From Mucilaginibacter sp. L3T2-6 (GTDB lineage Bacteria > Bacteroidota > Bacteroidia > Sphingobacteriales > Sphingobacteriaceae): a stretch of DNA of 64,000 bases. Shown in pieces: positions 1 to 8,833 of this stretch. Each line of letters begins with the position of its first letter. Position 1 is the first letter of the stretch. The notes below the pieces were generated by a model. It saw nothing but the letters and a program-made list of their open reading frames with translations. It was not told where the DNA came from and did not search any database. Made by a program: the position numbers and the translations under genes. The DNA is taken from positions 1-64,000 of the forward strand of contig NZ_JAUMKC010000023.1 in the NCBI RefSeq assembly GCF_030519355.1, read 5' to 3'.

Positions 1-70
1 GCGCTTTATTGTATCTATGATATTCATTCCCATAAAGATACATGTTTTATTTGTCTTTTAATGGGCTATT

Positions 71-97
71 ACTCTTTGGAGAGGATTTAGGTGAGGT
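71..97. repeat. Half-copy of CTCCTTTGGAG-type repeat
   Basis: The segment reads CTCTTTGGAGAGG followed by ATTTAGGTGAGGT. It matches one arm of the longer palindromic repeat at 5527-5625 and 27917-28010. It lies just downstream of the M15 peptidase gene. Only one arm is visible, so it is either a degenerate copy or cut short. Confidence 0.6.
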
Positions 98-113
98 GCG
101 AAGAGTTATCGGC

Positions 114-947
114 TCAAATTAGCAGCTCAGGCCGGTATTCAAAATGCATGGTGTCATAATGGTACCATTTGCCACCCCATACAAATCCGTATTTCTCGAA
201 TATCTGAACTATAACGTTAGGTATTCGATTTTTGTATATAAGCGTTGCATTTTCATTAGTGCATTTGCAGGCCCATTCCCAATAATCGGAATAAGTAGTA
301 TTGATATCAATCGTCATCCCATAGCTGTGCATGCTATGGCGGTGCGTGCCGGCAATATTACGCCAGGCAAAGGTTCCGCCGATGTTGGTGAGGTATTTTT
401 TTAATTCGGGGTGATTATCCAACTCGGCGGAGAGTTGCTGAATCTTTTTATCGACCCCATTAATACGGGTTACCGTTATTTTCTGGTTGACCAGTTTCGG
501 ACACCAAACAATTTCTGTCAGGTTTTTACGCACTTCGGATTCGCTGCTGCCGTACATTTTTAAAAAGAATACTTCGTTTCTTATCCGGCCGGGGTCGAAG
601 TTTTTGGGTGGGTTGGCTTTTATTTCGCCTATGTCGTAATGCTGCGCGAACATATCGTCAAGGTCGGATTTATCCAATAGCTGTTGGGGCGATTTGTTTT
701 TGACGCCGTCATCCCATAATAATTTGGTGCCGTCTTTTAGAATGATGTGGTCGTCTGCATAGCCTTTAACAAAGTTGGGATAGGCGGCGATGAGTTTTTG
801 GGCGTTGTAGGGGATCGTATCTTTACCAACCGAAGGTTGACTTAACGGCATTTCCGGTTTGTCTACCCTGATATGGGAAGTGCCAGACAATAGAAAAAGC
901 AATATGCCAACTGAGAGTCTTAATCCTGGAGTAAACAGCTGATACAT
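114..947 (-). CDS. Secreted M15-family peptidase (D-Ala-D-Ala carboxypeptidase type)
   Basis: The 277-residue product has a hydrophobic N-terminus (about residues 8-22) suited to export. The C-terminal half carries the zinc-peptidase M15 signature: HRHSMHSYGMTIDIN (His207, Asp214) and WYHYDTMHFEYRPELL (Asp265, His268). The spacing fits the usual HxxxxxxD...H zinc ligands of VanY/M15C enzymes, which trim peptidoglycan stem peptides or act like endolysins. Residues 45-190 are less recognisable and may set substrate choice. The gene is transcribed alone and diverges from the next gene. The family call is strong; the exact substrate is inferred. Confidence 0.85.
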   Translation of the reverse strand: MYQLFTPGLRLSVGILLFLLSGTSHIRVDKPEMPLSQPSVGKDTIPYNAQKLIAAYPNFVKGYADDHIILKDGTKLLWDDGVKNKSPQQLLDKSDLDDMFAQHYDIGEIKANPPKNFDPGRIRNEVFFLKMYGSSESEVRKNLTEIVWCPKLVNQKITVTRINGVDKKIQQLSAELDNHPELKKYLTNIGGTFAWRNIAGTHRHSMHSYGMTIDINTTYSDYWEWACKCTNENATLIYKNRIPNVIVQIFEKYGFVWGGKWYHYDTMHFEYRPELLI

Positions 948-1026
948 ACATCTCCAAACATATTAAATAAAAAAATAGAATTTCTAAAACCTTGAAAAAG
1001 TTTTATTTTAATGCAACTTTAAACAC

Positions 1027-1620
1027 ATGAAAAAAGTCATTCTCGCCTTATCGCTAATTATCATCTTCATACAAACCGGCCGGTCACAAGGCGTAATAAC
1101 CGACGACGAATGGGGTAAAGTAATAAATTGCCTCGAAAAAGAAGATTGGCCGGGAGCTTCTAAACTTTCTAAACAATACCTTCAGAAAATCCCAAAAGAA
1201 AAACTGAATGATTATGACGCTGCTAACCTCAGGTATATGTACATATTTTCAAATTCCGGTTTGATGAATGACGGAAGAATAAGTCATGAAACAGCATTGA
1301 ATAATGTAAAAGAGTTTGTTGGCATGAAAGTTAAATTACCCGGACACCCTATCGCATTGAAGCAAGGTTTCAATACGATCGACAGGTCTTCGGGAAAAAC
1401 GGACACCCTGTTTATAACCGCGTCCAATCGGGCTAAAACTCAAATATTGTGTTTTGAATATATAGTAATGTCCAAACCTTTTAGCAACGAAAAATTTGAA
1501 AAAAGCGAAGGCAAGATCTGCCGGCTAACCGGTACACTTAAATCCATTCGCGTCGATGGCAATTTAATACCCCGCTATCGCATGATGATTGAGCAGGCAG
1601 AAGGGACCATTGACGAATAA
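1027..1620 (+). CDS. Secreted hypothetical protein
   Basis: A 197-residue protein starting MKKVILALSLIIIFIQTGRSQG, a clear signal peptide with likely cleavage near residue 20. The rest is soluble and moderately charged with no motif I recognise. It diverges from the M15 peptidase (79-base gap) and is followed by the DUF885 gene after about 108 bases, so co-transcription with the latter is possible. It is probably periplasmic. No function assigned. Confidence 0.75.
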   Translation: MKKVILALSLIIIFIQTGRSQGVITDDEWGKVINCLEKEDWPGASKLSKQYLQKIPKEKLNDYDAANLRYMYIFSNSGLMNDGRISHETALNNVKEFVGMKVKLPGHPIALKQGFNTIDRSSGKTDTLFITASNRAKTQILCFEYIVMSKPFSNEKFEKSEGKICRLTGTLKSIRVDGNLIPRYRMMIEQAEGTIDE

Positions 1621-1728
1621 CCGTATAGCGTACCCATTACGTTTAAAGTCCGTTAGAAAATCGTGTAGTTTATTGCCTGTTAAGCGCATTAATCCCTATT
1701 TTTACCCTCCATAAATCTAAAAAAGTAA

Positions 1729-3528
1729 ATGACCTTATTAAAAAATGGCATACTGAGCGTTATGATTAGCGCGGCATGTGTCTTAACACCCATTATATCC
1801 AACGCTCAAACCGGCAACAAGGCCTGGGTGGCAAAATCCAACGAATACACCAAGGTACTTATTGATATCTCTAAAAAGTATTCTCCTGAATTTGGCTCGT
1901 CGCAGGGTTTGGCGCAGTATGATAAATTGATAGCCGTGCCAACCATTGCTAATCAAAAAGCGCAGCGTAAGGAACGCGAAGCAGCCCTCGCCGGTTTTCA
2001 AAAAGCAAAGAGAACCGAAACAAACGCTTTCATCAGGCAGGACCTGGATATATTGATCAACCAATTGGAGCTGGGTTTCAAAAACGAAGATTTCAGCGAT
2101 TCCCGCGAGGTATCGTACCTCAACCCTACGGCCACAGTTTTTAGCGGACTACAGACTTTACTTGACGACCAGACGCCGGCTGAGCGGCGGCCGTCGGCAG
2201 TTGTCCGTTTAAAAAAATATGCCGGACTGGAGCAGGGCTATCAGTCCATCAGCGCCATTTACAAGGAGCGCACCATGGAGCAGATTGGCAAGCCCAACAT
2301 GATCTATCCATCCAAACAGGCGATGGAAGTTGAAATGTCGCGCAACGCCAGTATGCTCGCAGGCATACCGGAGCTGTTTAAGAAATATAAAGTAACCGGT
2401 TGGGAAACTGCTTTCGCTGCCATCAAAAAGCAACTGGAGGCTTACGATGAATGGGCGAAAGCCAACGTATTAACCAAAGCCCGCACCGATTTCCGCTTGC
2501 CGCCGGAGGAATATGCACTGAACCTGCAAGGATATGGCATTGATATTCCCCCTGCTGAGATTGCAAAAATGGCGCATGAAGCTTTCACCGACATTCAAAA
2601 CCAAATGAAGCCGCTGGCCGAGCAGGTAGCCAAAAAATATAACCTGCCATCAAGCGACTACCGCGAGGTGATAAAATATCTAAAGAAAAAACAGATCATT
2701 GGCGACTCTATCATGCCGATCTACAAAAGACACCTGGCCGATATCGAAAAAATTATCAGAGAACAACATCTCGTGACCCTTCCGGAACGCCCGGCCATCA
2801 TCCGGCTGGCCACCGAGGCAGAAACTGCACAGTCGCCTGCACCGCACATGGTGCCGCCGCCGTTTTTGAATAATACCGGTCAGCGCGGCGTTTTTGTGTT
2901 GCCGCTGAACATGCCGCCTGCCCCAGGTCAAAAAGTTGACAAATACGACGACTTTACCTTCGATGCCGCCTCATGGACCATCATTGCGCATGAAGCGCGC
3001 CCCGGTCATGAATTGCAATTTGATAAGATGGTTGAAGAAGGCGTTTCGCAGGCACGCGCCCTGTATGCTTTCAACTCCACCAATGTTGAAGGCTGGGGAT
3101 TATATTCTGAATACATCACCCGTCCGTTCTTTCCGATTGAGGGTCAGCTGGTATCGCTGGATTACCGCCTGCTGCGTGCTGCCCGCGCCTTTTTAGACCC
3201 TGAGCTGCAGGCCGGCACCATCACCCAGGAACAAGCACTTAACCTACTCATGACCGATGTGGTACAATCGCACGCCTTTGCAACCCAGGAAGTACAGCGC
3301 TACACGCTGAATGCACCCGGCCAGGCCAACAGCTATTTTTATGGTTTCACCAAAATGATTGCACTGCGCAAAGAAGTGGAAGCAACCCTCGGCAAAAAAT
3401 TTAACGCACAGCGTTTCCATGACTTTATACTGTCGCAGGGCATTCTGCCTCCGGCACTAATCAGACAAGCGGTAATGATGAGGTATGTGGGTATAGAAAG
3501 GAATACATTTGGTACAAGTGTGAATTGA
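1729..3528 (+). CDS. DUF885 family protein, probable secreted metallohydrolase
   Basis: A 599-residue protein with an N-terminal signal peptide (about residues 1-26, ending SNAQ). Near residues 421-427 it has HEARPGH, followed by NVEGWGLYSEY, the two conserved blocks of DUF885 proteins. This arrangement resembles the HExxH plus distal Glu of zinc peptidases, so a peptidase or esterase role is likely but not established for most members. Length agrees with the family (about 580-620). It is followed by a strong hairpin terminator shared with the convergent remnant locus downstream. Confidence 0.85.
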   Translation: MTLLKNGILSVMISAACVLTPIISNAQTGNKAWVAKSNEYTKVLIDISKKYSPEFGSSQGLAQYDKLIAVPTIANQKAQRKEREAALAGFQKAKRTETNAFIRQDLDILINQLELGFKNEDFSDSREVSYLNPTATVFSGLQTLLDDQTPAERRPSAVVRLKKYAGLEQGYQSISAIYKERTMEQIGKPNMIYPSKQAMEVEMSRNASMLAGIPELFKKYKVTGWETAFAAIKKQLEAYDEWAKANVLTKARTDFRLPPEEYALNLQGYGIDIPPAEIAKMAHEAFTDIQNQMKPLAEQVAKKYNLPSSDYREVIKYLKKKQIIGDSIMPIYKRHLADIEKIIREQHLVTLPERPAIIRLATEAETAQSPAPHMVPPPFLNNTGQRGVFVLPLNMPPAPGQKVDKYDDFTFDAASWTIIAHEARPGHELQFDKMVEEGVSQARALYAFNSTNVEGWGLYSEYITRPFFPIEGQLVSLDYRLLRAARAFLDPELQAGTITQEQALNLLMTDVVQSHAFATQEVQRYTLNAPGQANSYFYGFTKMIALRKEVEATLGKKFNAQRFHDFILSQGILPPALIRQAVMMRYVGIERNTFGTSVN

Positions 3529-3548
3529 GAGGCGATTTAAAAGAGCCT

Positions 3549-3598
3549 GAGTTACTAAAAAAGCTTTCAGGGTTATTCTGAAAGCTTTTTAGTAACTC
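3549..3598. terminator. Long bidirectional hairpin terminator
   Basis: Two arms of about 21 bases, GAGTTACTAAAAAAGCTTTC and its reverse complement, form a near-perfect stem with one bulged A and a 7-base loop. A/T runs lie on both sides. It sits between the DUF885 gene on + and the decayed small gene on -, and its right arm overlaps the end of that small gene. Confidence 0.8.
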
Positions 3599-3750
3599 TT
3601 TAGCCGGGACGTGGGGGATATTGCCTTCTTTATCTGCCACAACAAGACTTTGTTTTTTTCCGCGCTATTGACTACTAAATTTCTATAAGCCTTATTCGCT
3701 CCTTCTATTATCTTATTACGAAGTTCAATATTCTCTGGCTTAATTTTCAT
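3589..3750 (-). pseudogene. Small partner gene of zeta-like toxin, probably frameshifted
   Basis: A 53-codon frame starts MKIKPENIELRNKIIEGANK and ends KSY. After about residue 34 (AEKNK) the current frame turns unlikely (VLLWQIKKAISPTSR). A shift by one base at the A-rich stretch near 3643-3650 restores a natural reading, SLVVADKEGNIPHVPAKEL. I infer a one-base loss. The start ATG overlaps the stop of the upstream zeta remnant, so the two were translationally coupled. A small protein next to zeta-type ATPase genes is common in Bacteroidota, but this is recalled, not checked. The gene is too short and shifted for ordinary calling. Confidence 0.45.
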
Positions 3751-4197
3751 CACTCTGATTTTTCATGATGCTCCAGATATCGTTGCTATAAACAATTTTA
3801 GATTTATTCAACTCTCCTTCAGCTATAAAATCCGGGCTACCTGTTGTATTATTCAAGATGATCCAAAAATCGCAAACCGGCATGTATAAATGATGAAGGG
3901 CATAATTCCAGCATAATATCTTCTTCTTTTAATGGCATCATCGGGAATATAATGCCCGCCTTTTTCCATCCTGGTTGCCACTCGTTGTTTAGCCTCGTCT
4001 GGCGAACTAAGCCAAAAATAAACCGAAGTAATCTTGTATCCCAAACTTCCCGAGTCCGGATTAAAAGGAGAGAGTACTGCCGCTATACTATCCGCATTTA
4101 CAAACTCTTTACAATTCAGCATTTCAGGCAAAATGGTGTAACTCGCGGTGGTTTTACCCGCGCCGTTACAGCCTGCTATGATGTATAGGCTTGGCAT
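3740..4197 (-). pseudogene. Decayed zeta-toxin-like ATPase
   Basis: The frame begins MPSLYIIAGCNGAGKTTASY, with Walker A GCNGAGKT, then LPEMLNCKEFVNADSIA. At NPDSGSL it jumps to GYKITSVYFWLSSPDEAKQRV, skipping the roughly 45-50 residues that normally lie between these blocks and hold the ETT-type substrate loop. After RRYYAGIM a one-base deletion moves the sequence to another frame, where it continues LHHLYMPVCDFWIILNNTTG to a stop at 3740. An internal deletion plus a frameshift make this a pseudogene. Intact relatives phosphorylate UDP-GlcNAc or other nucleotides; whether this one ever did is unknown. The upstream ATG at 4231-4233 is less likely as the start. Confidence 0.7.
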
Positions 4198-4267
4198 TTG
4201 AATCGAAAGCCGCAAAATACAACTTTCCACCAAATCACTAACCTCTGTTTTCTAATTAACCAACACT

Positions 4268-7200
4268 TTACATATTCCTCCTATACTGCCCCCCTACCTC
4301 ATACAATGCATGCGATATCTGCCCCAGCGAGCAATACTTACACGCTTCCATTAAACTTTCGAAGATATTTTCGCCGGCAATGGCTTTGTGCTGCAGGCCT
4401 TTTAAAAGAGCTGGCACGATGTCTTCATTACGTTGCTGAAATGCTTGCAGGGCAGCAATCTGGTATTGCTTTTCTTCTTCGGTGGCGCGGATAACTTCGG
4501 ATGGTACAATGGTTGGCGAGCCTTTTTTATTAAGGAAAGTATTTACGCCGATGATGGGGTATTCGCCGGTATGTTTAAGGGTTTCGTAATAAAGGGATTC
4601 TTCCTGTATTTTGCTGCGCTGGTACATGGTCTCCATTGCACCAAGTACGCCACCGCGATCGTTAATAGCCTTAAATTCTTTTAAAACGGCTTCTTCTACC
4701 AGGTCGGTCAACTCTTCGATAATGAAAGCGCCCTGTATCGGGTTTTCGTTTTTGGCGAGGCCGAGCTCACGGTTAATGATGAGCTGGATGGCCATTGCAC
4801 GGCGAACGGATTCCTCTGTCGGCGTGGTAATGGCCTCATCATAAGCGTTGGTATGCAGCGAGTTGCAATTATCATAAATAGCGTACAGCGCTTGCAAAGT
4901 GGTACGGATATCGTTAAAATCAATTTCCTGCGCGTGCAATGAGCGGCCGCTGGTTTGGATGTGATATTTTAGTTTTTGCGAGCGATCGTTGCCTTTATAT
5001 TTGTTTTTGATAGCCTTTGCCCAGATGCGGCGCGCTACGCGGCCAATCACCGAGTATTCCGGATCGATGCCGTTGCTGAAGAAGAACGAGAGGTTGGGCG
5101 CAAAATCATCGATATGCATACCACGGCTGAGGTAATACTCTACATAAGTAAAACCATTCGACAGCGTGAAAGCCAGCTGTGTTATCGGGTTGGCGCCGGC
5201 TTCGGCAATATGGTAACCTGAGATAGACACCGAATAGAAATTCCGAACCTTCTCGTTAATAAAATACTGCTGGATATCGCCCATCATACGCAGGGCAAAC
5301 TCTGTTGAAAAAATACAGGTATTTTGTGCCTGGTCTTCTTTTAGTATATCCGCCTGCACGGTGCCCCTAACGGTTGAGATAGCGTGGGCTTTTATTTTAG
5401 CATAGATATCGGCAGGGAGCACCTGGTCGCCTGTGAGGCCGAGGAGCATTAGGCCAAGGCCGTTGTTGCCGGGGGGTAAGGCTTGCCTGTCTGGTTGAGA
5501 GGCAGCACCCTTGTTGTTATTTGTGGCCTCACCTAAATCCTCTCCAAAGGAGAGGACTTGAGCTGCGCTTGCGGCCTCCGGACCTTCAGAACACTCTCCT
5601 TTGGAGAGACCTGAATTGAGGCGAACCCCATAAACCGGTCGCTCCAATCCCCTGTCGTCATACAATTCCTTAAACTTTGCTTCTACCAAATGTTCAAGGT
5701 TATTTTCTTTAATGTATTTCTCGCATTGCTGGTCAATGGCGGCATTCATAAAAAAGCCGAGCAACATGGGCGCCGGACCGTTTATCGTCATGGATACGGA
5801 TGTAGACGGGCTGCACAAATCAAATCCTGAATACAGCTTTTTAGCGTCATCCAGCGTGGCAATACTAACGCCAGAGTTACCGATCTTACCATAAATATCC
5901 GGGCGGGTATGCGGGTCTTCACCATAAAGGGTCACCGAGTCAAACGCGGTCGACAACCGGTGTGCCGGCTGGCCGAATGACACATAATGGAAACGCTTAT
6001 TGGTACGCTCCGGACCACCCTCCCCGGCAAACATACGGGTAGGGTCTTCGCCTTCGCGTTTTAGCGGAAAGACGCCTGCAGCATAGGGGAACTCGCCCGG
6101 CACGTTTTCAGTGAGGAGCCAGCGGAGAATATCGCCCCAGGCTTCATATTTCGGCAGGGATATTTTGGGTATTTGCAGTTGAGATAATGAGGTATAATAC
6201 AGCGGTTGCCTGATCTCTTTATCGCGCACCTTATAAATAAAATTTTCGGCCTTGTATTTGGCAACAGTCTCTGGCCATTCCCGCAGCAGGCGCTTACAAT
6301 CTGCGTGAAGATGTTCTTCCAGGTGGTTTTTAATTTCCAGTAATCCTTCTTTTAACCCTTCTCCTTTGGAAAGAGTTTGCGTTAAGCTGATCGCATACAA
6401 TTGCTGCGCTATTTTACATTGCTCACTTACCCATTCGTTGTAGGCGTAGCTGCTTTCGGCAATTTCTGCCAGGTAACGGCTTCTGTCCGGCGGTATAATG
6501 TATATCTTCTCCGATTCCTCACCGCTCGCCTTTAACCTTTCATCTTTTCCCTCAAAAAGATCGACACCCGTTTTTGTTTTGATGGCTTTCATCAGCGCAG
6601 CAAACAGCATGTTCATGCCGGGGTCGTTAAATTGCGAAGCCATGGTGCCATACACGGGAATATCCTCGTCTTTGGCATTAAACAGCATGTGGTTGCGCTT
6701 GTACTGCTTGCGCACATCGCGGATGGCATCTAAAGCGCCTCGTTTATCGAACTTGTTGAGGGCCACCAAATCCGCGAAATCAAGCATGTCGATTTTTTCC
6801 AGCTGGGTAGCCGCGCCAAATTCCGGTGTCATTACGTAAAGCGACAAATCGCAGTAATCGGTAATCATCGTATCTGATTGCCCGATGCCCGAAGTCTCTA
6901 CAATAATCAAATCATAACCACCGGCCTTGCATATATCTATGGATTCCTGCACGTGTTTTGACAGAGCAAGGTTAGCCTGCCTGGTAGCTAACGACCGCAT
7001 ATAAATGCGCGGGCTGTTAATGGCATTCATCCTTATCCTGTCGCCAAGCAATGCGCCGCCTGTTTTACGTTTGGATGGGTCTACCGAAATGATGGCCATG
7101 GTTTTATCGGTCTCCATCAAAAACCGGCGAACAATTTCATCCACTAATGATGATTTACCCGAACCACCGGTTCCCGTTATACCCAATACCGGCGTATGGC

Positions 7201-7780
7201 AAGTACCTATTATTTTATGTACATCACTTAAAAATGCATCAGCTTCCGATGGATAATTTTCCACCACGCTGATGGCGGTAGCAATTGATTTCGCATCTTT
7301 TTCGGGCAAATGCTTCAGTTCGCCGTTCAGTTTTATTTTATGCTGAAAGTCGCATTTTATCAGCATATCATTTATCATGCCCTGCAAGCCCATGGTGCGG
7401 CCATCATCAGGCGAATAAATTTTTGCAATACCGTAAGCCTGCAACTCGGTGATTTCATCAGGCAAAAATACCCCGCCACCACCGCCAAATATCTTAATAT
7501 GGCCTGCACCCCGCTCTTTCAGCAAATCGTACATGTATTTAAAATATTCCATGTGGCCGCCCTGGTAGCTGGTTAAAGCAATCCCCTGTACGTCTTCCTG
7601 TATGGCGCAATTCACTACCTCCTCAACTGAGCGGTTATGCCCCAAATGAATTACCTCAGCCCCTGACGACTGCAAAATGCGGCGCATAATGTTGATAGTC
7701 GCATCGTGCCCGTCGAACAATGACGCGGCAGTTACAAAACGGATCTTGTGTTTCGATTTATAGGGAGCTACGGTTTCCAT
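4268..7780 (-). CDS. icmF: Fused isobutyryl-CoA mutase (IcmF-like) with internal repeat insertions
   Basis: A 1170-residue fusion. Residues 12-140 are a B12-binding domain (DGHDATI, His25 as likely cobalt ligand; GGGGGVF). Residues 180-415 are a MeaB-like chaperone GTPase (P-loop GTGGSGKSS at 203-211, VETSGIGQ, NKFD). Residues 520-1170 are the mutase barrel. IcmF interconverts isobutyryl-CoA and n-butyryl-CoA (or related acyl-CoAs), the GTPase protecting and reloading the cofactor. Two stretches look foreign: LTQTLSKGEGLKEGL (about 466-480) and about 50 residues between RPVY (716) and LPPGNN (768). Both coincide with copies of a palindromic repeat (6345-6372, 5527-5625) and keep the frame. 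The product is therefore longer than the roughly 1090-1130 I expect. Methylmalonyl-CoA mutase is the alternative call, but the three-part fusion favours IcmF. Confidence 0.9.
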   Translation of the reverse strand: METVAPYKSKHKIRFVTAASLFDGHDATINIMRRILQSSGAEVIHLGHNRSVEEVVNCAIQEDVQGIALTSYQGGHMEYFKYMYDLLKERGAGHIKIFGGGGGVFLPDEITELQAYGIAKIYSPDDGRTMGLQGMINDMLIKCDFQHKIKLNGELKHLPEKDAKSIATAISVVENYPSEADAFLSDVHKIIGTCHTPVLGITGTGGSGKSSLVDEIVRRFLMETDKTMAIISVDPSKRKTGGALLGDRIRMNAINSPRIYMRSLATRQANLALSKHVQESIDICKAGGYDLIIVETSGIGQSDTMITDYCDLSLYVMTPEFGAATQLEKIDMLDFADLVALNKFDKRGALDAIRDVRKQYKRNHMLFNAKDEDIPVYGTMASQFNDPGMNMLFAALMKAIKTKTGVDLFEGKDERLKASGEESEKIYIIPPDRSRYLAEIAESSYAYNEWVSEQCKIAQQLYAISLTQTLSKGEGLKEGLLEIKNHLEEHLHADCKRLLREWPETVAKYKAENFIYKVRDKEIRQPLYYTSLSQLQIPKISLPKYEAWGDILRWLLTENVPGEFPYAAGVFPLKREGEDPTRMFAGEGGPERTNKRFHYVSFGQPAHRLSTAFDSVTLYGEDPHTRPDIYGKIGNSGVSIATLDDAKKLYSGFDLCSPSTSVSMTINGPAPMLLGFFMNAAIDQQCEKYIKENNLEHLVEAKFKELYDDRGLERPVYGVRLNSGLSKGECSEGPEAASAAQVLSFGEDLGEATNNNKGAASQPDRQALPPGNNGLGLMLLGLTGDQVLPADIYAKIKAHAISTVRGTVQADILKEDQAQNTCIFSTEFALRMMGDIQQYFINEKVRNFYSVSISGYHIAEAGANPITQLAFTLSNGFTYVEYYLSRGMHIDDFAPNLSFFFSNGIDPEYSVIGRVARRIWAKAIKNKYKGNDRSQKLKYHIQTSGRSLHAQEIDFNDIRTTLQALYAIYDNCNSLHTNAYDEAITTPTEESVRRAMAIQLIINRELGLAKNENPIQGAFIIEELTDLVEEAVLKEFKAINDRGGVLGAMETMYQRSKIQEESLYYETLKHTGEYPIIGVNTFLNKKGSPTIVPSEVIRATEEEKQYQIAALQAFQQRNEDIVPALLKGLQHKAIAGENIFESLMEACKYCSLGQISHALYEVGGQYRRNM
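5527..5625. repeat. Full palindromic CTCCTTTGGAG repeat inside icmF
   Basis: Two inverted arms are seen. The left, near 5530-5560, includes CCTAAATCCTCTCCAAAGG. The right, near 5592-5622, includes CTCTCCTTTGGAGAGACC. They flank a G+C-rich centre. The insertion is in frame with the mutase and encodes the segment around SGLSKGECSEGPEAASAA and LSFGEDLGEA. The same layout recurs at 27917-28010. Confidence 0.75.
6345..6372. repeat. Half-copy of the same repeat inside icmF
   Basis: AACCCTTCTCCTTTGGAAAG is one arm of the repeat. It is read by icmF as LSKGEGLKEG, between the GTPase and mutase regions, and keeps the reading frame. Confidence 0.6.
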
Positions 7781-7849
7781 GCAGGCTATAATTGATAAAA
7801 CGCAAAATTAATATAAATAATGCATCAAAAACTATGCGTGCATAATATT

Positions 7850-7885
7850 ATTAGTCTTGAGTCCCAAGACAGTAGTCTTTAGTCA
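7850..7885. repeat. Short word-repeat hairpin
   Basis: TAGTCTTGAGTC at about 7851 and TAGTCTTTAGTC at about 7873 are near-identical direct words. Between them CAAGAC pairs with the first GTCTTG. It is one of several intergenic clusters with this architecture. Confidence 0.5.
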
Positions 7886-7998
7886 CTTGCAATTAGACCG
7901 AACCTAACCCAAAACCACCCTCGATGACAGATTCTCTATATGCTATCTCTAGTCTGGTAATTTCCATTTTTATCTTTTGCCAGATTTAGTAACCTTTT

Positions 7999-8029
7999 TT
8001 TGGTAATTAATTTATGATTTGTAAATTTG
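7999..8029 (+). promoter_or_regulatory. Promoter of higBA-like operon
   Basis: TTTG at 7999-8002, a 19-base spacer, then TAAATTTG at 8022-8029. This fits the Bacteroidota sigma-A pattern (TTTG, 19-21 bases, TAnnTTTG). It lies 75 bases before the toxin start. Confidence 0.65.
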
Positions 8030-8103
8030 CTATAAGTTCAAACATTATTTAAAGCAGAGAATGGCAAAGCAATTGAAAAACCGGATTCATAATATTACCT
8101 AAC

Positions 8104-8418
8104 ATGCAAGTTGTTATTGAAGACCGCTCTCTAGGAGAGATGGCGAGGTATGACTGGAGTGGTAAATCGCCATATCCAATTGAAGTGATTAAGGCGTTCA
8201 GAAAATGCCTGTTCAAAATCAAAGTTGCGCATAACAGCAATGATTTAAGAGCGATAAAAAGCCTTCACTTCGAAAAATTAAAAGGAAAGAAATACGAGGG
8301 CAAATATTCAATTCGTTTGAATATTAGTTACCGCCTGATATTTCGCATTGAAAACTTAGAAGGCGGTGGCAAGATTGAAATAATTTGCATTGAAGAGATC
8401 AGCAACCACTATGCTTAA
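8104..8418 (+). CDS. RelE/HigB-like toxin
   Basis: A 104-residue protein whose second half, SLHFEKLKGKKYEGKYSIRLNISYRLIFRI, matches HigB/RelE-fold toxins (a KLKG block, then basic residues and a Y-R-L-IF strand). Such toxins cleave mRNA on ribosomes. The antitoxin-like gene follows after 29 bases in the HigB-then-HigA order typical of higBA. A good promoter precedes it. The gene looks intact. Family assignment is from motif and context; activity is inferred. Confidence 0.8.
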   Translation: MQVVIEDRSLGEMARYDWSGKSPYPIEVIKAFRKCLFKIKVAHNSNDLRAIKSLHFEKLKGKKYEGKYSIRLNISYRLIFRIENLEGGGKIEIICIEEISNHYA

Positions 8419-8447
8419 ACTTATGCCCAAGGAGGGCTTATACTTTT

Positions 8448-8741
8448 ATGAACAATCAGGTATTAGATCATAACGGTAATGAAATAGAGATCGAAGCCTA
8501 TCATCCCGGTGAATTTTTACTGGAGGAAATTGAGGAAAGAGATTTACTGAAAAAGGAGGTGGCAAAACAACTGGACATTCTGCCGCACCACTTAAGCGAA
8601 ATATTTGCGGGCAAAAGAAATATATCGGCACGTTTAGCCGTACGGCTTGAAAAAATATTAGGCATCAGCTCGCATTATTGGCTTGGCCTGCAAATGGAGT
8701 ACGATCTGTTTATCGCTAAGCAATTAGAAGCGCACGCTTAG
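8448..8741 (+). CDS. HigA-type antitoxin (XRE helix-turn-helix)
   Basis: A 97-residue protein with YHPGEFLLEEIEERDL and a helix-turn-helix, KKEVAKQLDILPHHLSEIFAGKRNIS, followed by RLEKILGISSHYWLGLQMEYDL. This is the classic HigA layout, in which HPGE..LEE leads into an Xre domain. HigA proteins neutralise HigB and repress their own promoter, and the short palindrome at 8770-8783 lies just downstream. It is co-transcribed with the toxin gene. Confidence 0.85.
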   Translation: MNNQVLDHNGNEIEIEAYHPGEFLLEEIEERDLLKKEVAKQLDILPHHLSEIFAGKRNISARLAVRLEKILGISSHYWLGLQMEYDLFIAKQLEAHA

Positions 8742-8769
8742 CGGCATAACCAAACTAAAGCTTCATTTA

Positions 8770-8814
8770 TTGACATTTGTCAACACACCAATAGCTTCCC
8801 GCGGCCTACCTTTG
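8770..8814 (+). promoter_or_regulatory. Candidate operator and promoter upstream of Lnt-like gene
   Basis: TTGACATTTGTCAA (8770-8783) is a palindrome with 6-base arms. TACCTTTG (8807-8814) fits the Bacteroidota -7 element. No good -33 element lies at the expected distance. The palindrome could bind a regulator; which one is unknown. Confidence 0.4.
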
Positions 8815-8833
8815 TCATGAATTTAAACCGTTT

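Larger units (their letters stand above)
7781..8103. other. Intergenic region between icmF and higB-like gene
   Basis: About 320 bases between divergent genes. It holds a word-repeat hairpin at 7850-7885 (TAGTCTTGAGTC and TAGTCTTTAGTC with an inverted CCAAGAC) and the promoter of the toxin-antitoxin pair at 7999-8029. No further gene is evident. Confidence 0.6.

Noticed and set aside
8770..8783. LexA-type operator
   Set aside because: The palindrome TTGACATTTGTCAA is not a known LexA box in this phylum, and nothing else points to SOS control.
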